From the NCBI GenBank assembly GCA_033837965.1, contig JAJLLM010000063.1, positions 1 through 22,360 of the forward strand: 22,360 nucleotides of DNA, written 5' to 3'. A model generated the notes under the pieces. It was not told the origin of the DNA. It ran no database searches and saw only the letters and a list, made by a program, of their open reading frames with translations. Below are positions 15,548 through 22,360 of the stretch, one piece after another. A program made the position numbers and the translations under genes. This stretch comes from Pseudazoarcus pumilus_A. Its GTDB lineage: Bacteria > Pseudomonadota > Gammaproteobacteria > Burkholderiales > Rhodocyclaceae. How positions within the stretch are numbered: position 1 is the stretch's first letter; the number at the start of each line of letters is the position of its first letter.

Positions 15548-16102
15548 ATGATGAAAAGTGGTTTTGCAGTGGCAGCAAGACAGGCCACGGCCTTCATGAC
15601 GGCGCTCATTCTAGCATGGGCCCCCGCCGCGCCTGCCGGTGCCGCAGGCCTGTTGCCGGGGGCAACGGACCTCGCCGCGACCGGCCGCGCGATGCTGCGC
15701 GACGGGCTGCCGCTGGTGGTGCTCTACAGCCAGGACAACTGCAGCTGGTGCGACCGTGCGCGTAGCCAGCTGGTGCCGATGTCGCGCCAGTCGGATATCG
15801 GCGCGCGCTTCGCGCAGATCGACATCGACCGCGCCACACCGCTGGTGGATTTTGCCGGCCGCAAGACCACGCACGGCCGCTTTGCGCGGGACGAAGCCGC
15901 GCGCTTCACGCCAATGCTGGTAATCTATGGCCCCTCCGGTCAGCGGCTGGCGGAGCCCATCGTGGGCATGGGCGCCATCGATTTCTACGCTGAACAGGTA
16001 TTGCAGGCGATCGCCCAGGCGCGTGCGCGGCTCACCGCGGGGCGCGCACAGTCGGCGGACATCACGCCACTGCAGTCCCTGCCCGGACGAAGGCTTCCCT
16101 GA
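15548..16102 (+). CDS. Exported thioredoxin-fold protein (CSWC motif)
   Basis: The 184-residue protein begins with a signal peptide: a basic start (MMKSGFAVAARQ), a hydrophobic core (about 15-26), and an Ala-rich cleavage region near A33. The mature part has a thioredoxin-like fold, with LPLVVLYSQDNCSWCDRA carrying the redox pair C65-C68 and the expected cis-proline at P122 in RFTPMLVIYG. It is therefore likely a periplasmic thiol-disulfide protein resembling SoxW-type single-domain thioredoxins; its partner is unknown. The tandem ATG at 15548 follows GGAAG by three bases, and the second ATG (15551) is an equal candidate with better spacing. The gene diverges from hemC and precedes ppc by 75 bases. 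A role in cytochrome maturation is possible from the hem context but not shown. Confidence 0.85.
   Translation: MMKSGFAVAARQATAFMTALILAWAPAAPAGAAGLLPGATDLAATGRAMLRDGLPLVVLYSQDNCSWCDRARSQLVPMSRQSDIGARFAQIDIDRATPLVDFAGRKTTHGRFARDEAARFTPMLVIYGPSGQRLAEPIVGMGAIDFYAEQVLQAIAQARARLTAGRAQSADITPLQSLPGRRLP
15608..15616 (-). promoter_or_regulatory. Candidate extended -10 for hemC, inside the thioredoxin gene
   Basis: The reverse strand reads TGC-TAGAAT followed by GAGCGCC, very like the dusB element. It lies 105 bases before the hemC ATG, within the signal-peptide codons of the divergent gene, and would give a hemC leader of about 100 bases. No -35 match was seen. The 45-base gap between the two start codons shows no better promoter for hemC. 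Confidence 0.4.
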
Positions 16103-16177
16103 ATCGCAGTGCAGGCTCCGGCCGCTGACGGCCCGTGTCCGCACGTCCCAAAAACGACAACACGCAGGAATCCCCCC

Positions 16178-18931
<2,754 letters not shown>

Positions 18932-18952
18932 GCCACCGCGCTGGCGGAACGG

Positions 18953-18986
18953 AAAAGGGCATCCCGGCCGTGGGATGCCCTTTTTT
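18953..18986 (+). terminator. Intrinsic terminator after ppc
   Basis: GGGCATCCC (18957-18965) pairs with GGGATGCCC (18972-18980) around a 6-base loop, followed by six T. Four A residues before the stem extend the pairing and give a weaker U-tract on the other strand. The convergent response-regulator gene could therefore also use it; its stop is at 19006. Confidence 0.93.
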
Positions 18987-19005
18987 CATGCCGCCACCGC
19001 ATGCG

Positions 19006-19749
19006 CTACAGCCGCAGCGCCTGCTTCACCGCCGGCCATTGCCGGCGACTCACCGGCAGACGCTCGTCCAGCCCGCGCACGACGATGTCCCAGTGCGCCT
19101 CACCGCCTTCTTCCCCGCCGCGCTCCACGCCGGCCACCGCATCGCGCGCCACCAGACAGTTGCGGTGCACACGCAGGAAGCGCAACGGAAACTCCTCCTC
19201 GATGTGCACCAGCGATTCGTCCAGCACGTACTCGCGCTCGACCGTGATCGCGGTGACGTATTTCAGCTCCGCGCGCAACACCAGCACCTCCGCCACCGGC
19301 AGCAGCAGGATGCGCCCCCGCTCGGTCACGCTGAAGTTCTGCCGCGGCACGCCCGCACCGCGCTCGAGCACGCTGCGCACGCGCGCCAGCGATTGCGCCA
19401 GCCGCTCGGCCCGCACCGGCTTGACGAGGTAATCGGTCGCCGCCAGTTCAAACGCCTCCACCGCGTAGTCGTCATAGGCGGTGGTGAAGATCACACGCGG
19501 CGGATGTGCCAGTCGAGCGGCCTGACGGGCGAACTCCACGCCGTCCATGGCCGGCATGCGCACATCGGCCAGCACCACGTCGGCCGGCTGCACATCGAGC
19601 AGGCGCAAGGCCTCGACGCCGTTGGCGGCCACGCCGACGATCTCGTTGGGCTGCTCGGCCGCGATGTCGCCAAGCAGGTCGCGCAGCCGGCTGCGCGCCG
19701 GCGCCTCGTCATCCGCGATCAACACCCGCAACGGGGTCATGGCCTGCAT
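19006..19749 (-). CDS. algR: LytTR-type response regulator, AlgR-like
   Basis: The 247-residue protein has an N-terminal receiver and a C-terminal LytTR DNA-binding domain. In the receiver, D13/D14 are in IADDE, the phospho-acceptor is D62 in VVLADVRMPAMDG, T89/T90 are in FTTAYDD and K110 is in YLVKPV. In the LytTR domain (about 138-245), LRAELKYVTAIT and FLRVHRNCLVARDAV are typical. AlgR of Pseudomonas controls alginate, type IV pili and virulence and is the closest named relative I recognise; target genes here are unknown. I choose ATG 19749 over ATG 19740 because GGAGGA lies six bases before it. The gene overlaps the 3' end of the kinase gene by 41 bases, so translation is probably coupled. 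The algZ-algR pair beside argH supports the assignment. Confidence 0.87.
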   Translation of the reverse strand: MQAMTPLRVLIADDEAPARSRLRDLLGDIAAEQPNEIVGVAANGVEALRLLDVQPADVVLADVRMPAMDGVEFARQAARLAHPPRVIFTTAYDDYAVEAFELAATDYLVKPVRAERLAQSLARVRSVLERGAGVPRQNFSVTERGRILLLPVAEVLVLRAELKYVTAITVEREYVLDESLVHIEEEFPLRFLRVHRNCLVARDAVAGVERGGEEGGEAHWDIVVRGLDERLPVSRRQWPAVKQALRL

Positions 19750-20758
19750 GGGGATTCCTCCGGAAAGGCAAGCGAATGGTGACACGGTAACGCCCGTCCT
19801 CGCTCGCGCTGTCGAGCCGCGCCTCCAGATCGAAGAACAGCAGCAGACGCTCGCGGATGTTGTCGAGTGCCATCCGATTGCCGGCGTGCGGCTGCGCCTT
19901 GGGCGCCACCGGGTTGCCGACCTCGATGACCAGTTCGGAACCACTGCGCGCCACGCTCACACGCACCTCGCCCGGCTCGGCCAGCGGCTCGATGCCGTGA
20001 TAGATGGCGTTCTCCAGCAAGGGCTGCACCATCAGCGGCGGCACCCGCACGTCCTCGCTGCCCGGCTCGATCTCCCAGCGCACCACCAGACGCTCGCCCA
20101 GGCGCAGCGATTCGATGTCGAGGTAGCGGCGACACAGCGTGATCTCGTCACCCAGCGCGACCAGCTCACGGTTCTCGCGCATCAGCACACGAAACAGCTC
20201 GGCCAGCTCCTCCAGCGCACGTTCGGCGCGGCGCGGATCGGAGCGGATCACGCCCAGTACGCCGTTGAGGGCATTGAACAGGAAATGCGGCCGGATGCGC
20301 GCACTCAGCGCCATCAGCCGTGCTTCCACTACCGAAGGGGTGAGGCGGCGTGCGAGATGATCGAAATAGAGCAGCGCCACCAGCGCTGCACCCAGCGCCC
20401 ACAGCACCCAGCGCCAGGAATGCTCGCCCGATCCGGCCAGCAGGGGGAAGATCACCAGCGCGGCCAGCGCAGAAGCCACCAGCAAGAGCCCGGCGCCGAC
20501 GCGGTACGGCAGGCGAGCGAGCAGCGGAGAAGCGGAAAACAGCAGCAATACCACGACGAACAGGGGCAATTGAACACGGCCGAGCATGAGCAGGAAGGCC
20601 TCGCCCAGCGCACGCACATCGGGCTCGCCGACCAGCGCCGTGAGCAGCGCCAGCACATTCACCAGCAGCAGCACACGCAGCACCACGCCGAGGTTGCGGA
20701 AGTCGGGCAGATGGCGGCGCGGCAGGGGTCTGACCGGCTTTTGCTTTATACTTTGCAC
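19709..20758 (-). CDS. algZ: LytS/AlgZ-type membrane sensor histidine kinase
   Basis: The 349-residue protein has about four hydrophobic segments in its first 135 residues (about 24-43, 63-80, 88-107, 117-132). A His_kinase domain of the LytS/YehU class follows, with H158 in RPHFLFNALN, the N-box PLLENAIYHGI (N250), and HAGNRMALDNIRERL as the G-box-like element. It is the likely partner of the adjacent AlgR-like regulator. No extracellular sensing domain of any size is visible, so the signal may be membrane-linked. No ATG precedes the conserved LPDFRNLG stretch; GTG 20758 is the best start (family length about 358), though its Shine-Dalgarno is weak. The frame stays open far upstream opposite argH, which is a GC-rich shadow. 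Confidence 0.83.
   Translation of the reverse strand: MQSIKQKPVRPLPRRHLPDFRNLGVVLRVLLLVNVLALLTALVGEPDVRALGEAFLLMLGRVQLPLFVVVLLLFSASPLLARLPYRVGAGLLLVASALAALVIFPLLAGSGEHSWRWVLWALGAALVALLYFDHLARRLTPSVVEARLMALSARIRPHFLFNALNGVLGVIRSDPRRAERALEELAELFRVLMRENRELVALGDEITLCRRYLDIESLRLGERLVVRWEIEPGSEDVRVPPLMVQPLLENAIYHGIEPLAEPGEVRVSVARSGSELVIEVGNPVAPKAQPHAGNRMALDNIRERLLLFFDLEARLDSASEDGRYRVTIRLPFRRNPHAGHDPVAGVDRG
19756..19761 (-). promoter_or_regulatory. Strong Shine-Dalgarno of the algR-like gene inside algZ
   Basis: GGAGGA on the reverse strand sits six bases before ATG 19749 and within the last codons of the kinase gene. It decides the start of the response regulator and indicates efficient initiation despite the 41-base overlap. 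Confidence 0.75.
20747..20752 (+). promoter_or_regulatory. Candidate -10 (TATACT) for argH
   Basis: TATACT matches the -10 consensus at 5/6 positions and would start a transcript near 20759 with a leader of about 65 bases. It overlaps the first codons of the divergent kinase gene. The -35 region is not recognisable at 17 bases. The predicted leader begins with a T-run and contains the hairpin at 20782-20801. Confidence 0.35.
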
Positions 20759-20781
20759 GCTTTTTTTGCCCCCCGCCGTCC

Positions 20782-20801
20782 GGCGCCGTTCGGTCGGCGC
20801 C
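20782..20801. promoter_or_regulatory. Perfect hairpin with AlgR/LytTR-like box between algZ and argH
   Basis: GGCGCCG (20782-20788) and CGGCGCC (20795-20801) form a 7-pair stem around TTCGGT. It lies in the leaders of both divergent genes as predicted. Bases 20786-20794 read CCGTTCGGT, matching the first seven of the nine bases of the Pseudomonas AlgR box CCGTTCGTC. They also fit most positions of the general LytTR-site pattern. It may be an autoregulatory operator, an RNA structure, or both. Confidence 0.38.
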
Positions 20802-20821
20802 CCAACCCGCAAGCCGCGTCC

Positions 20822-20830
20822 ATTATGACA
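20822..20830 (-). promoter_or_regulatory. Candidate extended -10 for algZ-algR, overlapping the argH start
   Basis: The reverse strand reads TGT-CATAAT, an extended -10. It lies 63 bases before the kinase GTG and covers the argH ATG on the other strand. If both proposed promoters work, the argH and algZ transcripts overlap and could interfere. No -35 match is seen. Confidence 0.33.
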
Positions 20831-22243
20831 GACACTTCCGCACAAGCCCCCAAGGCCTGGTCCGGGCGTTTTTCCGAACCCGTCTCCGATCTGGTCAAGC
20901 GTTACACCGCCTCGGTGTTCTTCGACCAGCGCATGGCCGCGCAGGACATCCGCGGATCGCTCGCCCACGCGAAGATGCTGGCCCGTCAGGGCATCATCGC
21001 TGCGCAGGATCTGGCCGACATCGAACGCGGTCTGGCGCAGATTGCCGGCGAAATCGAGCGCGGCGAATTCGCGTGGAACCTCGACGACGAGGACGTGCAC
21101 CTGAACATCGAGAAGCGCCTGACCGCGCTGGTGGGGGACGCCGGCAAGCGCCTGCACACCGGCCGCAGCCGCAACGACCAAGTGGCCACCGACATCCGCC
21201 TGTGGCTGCGCGACGCCATCGACAACCTCCTCGGCCTGATCACCGAATTCCAGCGCAACCTGCTCGACGTGGCCGAGGCCCACGCCGACACCGCCCTGCC
21301 CGGCTTCACGCACCTGCAGGTCGCCCAGCCCGTGACCTTCGGCCACCACCTGATGGCCTATCACGAGATGCTGCGCCGCGACGCCGAGCGCTTTGCCGAC
21401 TGCCGCAAACGCACCAACCGCCTGCCGCTGGGCAGCGCCGCACTGGCCGGCACCAGCTACCCCATCGACCGCGAATTCGTCGCGCGCGAGCTGGGCTTTG
21501 ACGAGGTCTGCTACAACAGCCTGGACGCCGTCAGCGACCGCGATTTCGCCATCGAATTCTGCGCGGCTTCTGCTTTGCTGATGACGCACCTGTCGCGCCT
21601 GTCGGAAGAACTGATCGTGTGGATGAGCCCGCGCGTGGGCTTTATCGATCTGGCCGACCGCTTCTGCACCGGCAGCTCGATCATGCCGCAGAAGAAGAAC
21701 CCCGACGTACCCGAGCTGGTGCGCGGCAAGACCGGCCGCACCAACGGCAACCTGATCGCCCTGCTGACCCTCATGAAAGGCCAGCCGCTGGCGTACAACA
21801 AGGACAACCAGGAAGACAAGGAGCCGCTGTTCGACACCGCCGATACGGTGATCGACACGCTGCGCATCTACGCCGACATGGTCACCGGCATCCGCGTGAA
21901 GCCGGAAGCGATGAAGAGCGCGCTGACGCAGGGCTTCGCCACCGCCACCGATCTGGCCGACTACCTCGTCAAGAAGGGCCTGCCCTTCCGCGACGCGCAC
22001 GAAGCCGTGGCACTGGCCGTGCGCGCGGCCGAAATCAAGGGCTGCGACCTGCCCGAGTGCACGCTCGACGAGCTGCGCATTGCCATGGCCCACGTGCCGG
22101 GCGCGGTGGATCGACTCGGTGATGACGTCTTCTCCGTGCTCACCGTCGAAGGCTCGCTGGCCTCGCGCAAGCACATCGGCGGCACCGCGCCGGAGCAGGT
22201 GCGCCGCGCCATCGCCGCCGCCCGCGCGCGTCTGCAGGGCTGA
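20825..22243 (+). CDS. argH: Argininosuccinate lyase
   Basis: ArgH cleaves argininosuccinate to arginine and fumarate, the last step of arginine synthesis. The 472-residue protein (457 in E. coli) belongs to the fumarase/aspartase superfamily. It shows WSGRFSEP near the N-terminus, HTGRSRNDQVATD (111-123), THLQVAQPVTFGHHL with H163, and the superfamily signature GSSIMPQKKNPD (283-294), whose loop serine is catalytic. The C-terminus has the GGTAPEQVR stretch usual in the family. ATG 20825 is the first start in the frame that gives a normal N-terminus; the open frame extends upstream through the opposite strand of algZ. It is divergent from the two-component pair, as in Pseudomonas. Confidence 0.97.
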   Translation: MTDTSAQAPKAWSGRFSEPVSDLVKRYTASVFFDQRMAAQDIRGSLAHAKMLARQGIIAAQDLADIERGLAQIAGEIERGEFAWNLDDEDVHLNIEKRLTALVGDAGKRLHTGRSRNDQVATDIRLWLRDAIDNLLGLITEFQRNLLDVAEAHADTALPGFTHLQVAQPVTFGHHLMAYHEMLRRDAERFADCRKRTNRLPLGSAALAGTSYPIDREFVARELGFDEVCYNSLDAVSDRDFAIEFCAASALLMTHLSRLSEELIVWMSPRVGFIDLADRFCTGSSIMPQKKNPDVPELVRGKTGRTNGNLIALLTLMKGQPLAYNKDNQEDKEPLFDTADTVIDTLRIYADMVTGIRVKPEAMKSALTQGFATATDLADYLVKKGLPFRDAHEAVALAVRAAEIKGCDLPECTLDELRIAMAHVPGAVDRLGDDVFSVLTVEGSLASRKHIGGTAPEQVRRAIAAARARLQG

Positions 22244-22247
22244 GGCC

Positions 22248-22360
22248 ATGAACGCGCTCGGCACGCTCACGCGCGTCGAACGCGCCATCCGCGAGGCTAC
22301 CGGCAACGCCTTCCGCATCACCGATTCGCGCGCCGTCTCGGGCGGCGACACGCACCGCGC
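22248..22360 (+). CDS. Fructosamine kinase-like protein, first 37 codons (cut by right edge)
   Basis: An open frame starts at ATG 22248, four bases after the argH stop, with GAGG close upstream. It reads to the window end: MNALGTLTRVERAIREATG and then FRITDSRAVSGGDTHR. The pattern of an amphipathic helix followed by a VSGGDTHRA-like loop matches the N-terminus of the fructosamine kinase/YniA family, which phosphorylates protein-bound or free ketoamines to allow deglycation. Only the nucleotide-loop side of the fold is present, and the catalytic aspartates lie beyond the edge, so the call rests on this short match. The spacing suggests co-transcription with argH. Confidence 0.65.
   Translation, partial: MNALGTLTRVERAIREATGNAFRITDSRAVSGGDTHR

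Noticed and set aside
20759..20767. T-run before argH considered as a terminator
   Set aside because: No GC-rich stem precedes it on the plus strand; it lies at the head of the argH leader rather than after a gene.
20759..22351. Upstream part of the 880-codon minus-strand frame that runs into the kinase gene, opposite argH
   Set aside because: Only the part below 20758 encodes kinase motifs. The rest mirrors argH codons and has Ala/Gly/Val-rich filler, so it is not a fusion protein.

Overview
The window is a high-GC, tightly packed stretch of a Gram-negative chromosome. It most resembles a betaproteobacterium, probably Rhodocyclales-like (Azoarcus/Thauera/Zoogloea type). The reasons are an LptD lipopolysaccharide assembly gene, a ubiquinone-type hydroxylase, the dusB-fis pair, a hemC-hemD-hemX-hemY order, a short 78-residue Fis, and a phosphoenolpyruvate carboxylase of about 917 residues. 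The genus is inferred from gene content and order; no alignment was run. Almost every base is explained by housekeeping genes. I see no transposon, integrase, phage gene, CRISPR array, tRNA, rRNA or toxin-antitoxin locus.

Layout. (1) 1-1724, minus: lptD, cut by the left edge. (2) 1788-5987, plus: amgK-murU-pepP-ubiH, a compact run combining peptidoglycan sugar recycling, a proline aminopeptidase and a ubiquinone hydroxylase. (3) 6142-11232, plus: dusB-fis-purH-purD-hemF, probably one transcription unit, ending at a strong bidirectional terminator. (4) 11287-15502, minus: hemC-hemD-hemX-hemY, reading toward hemF and sharing that terminator. (5) 15548-18931, plus: an exported thioredoxin-fold protein and ppc, ending at a strong terminator. 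(6) 19006-20758, minus: an AlgZ/AlgR-type (LytS/LytTR) two-component pair whose genes overlap. (7) 20825-22243, plus: argH, then the first 37 codons of a fructosamine-kinase-like gene at the right edge.

How they work together. Four genes bear on heme synthesis: hemC and hemD make uroporphyrinogen III, hemF oxidises coproporphyrinogen III, and hemY and hemX are associated membrane proteins. purH and purD are purine genes. amgK and murU return N-acetylmuramic acid to UDP-MurNAc without passing through MurA. The order argH / algZ-algR / hemC-hemD matches the block known from Pseudomonas, except that the thioredoxin gene and ppc lie in the middle in opposite orientation.

No clearly new system is visible. 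The observations most worth checking are regulatory. They are a hairpin carrying an AlgR/LytTR-like box between argH and algZ, a long inverted repeat before dusB, a possible leaderless promoter for pepP, and a hemC promoter inside the thioredoxin gene. One enzyme-level oddity is the altered DG motif in the ubiquinone hydroxylase. Promoter calls are by eye and are weak to moderate.
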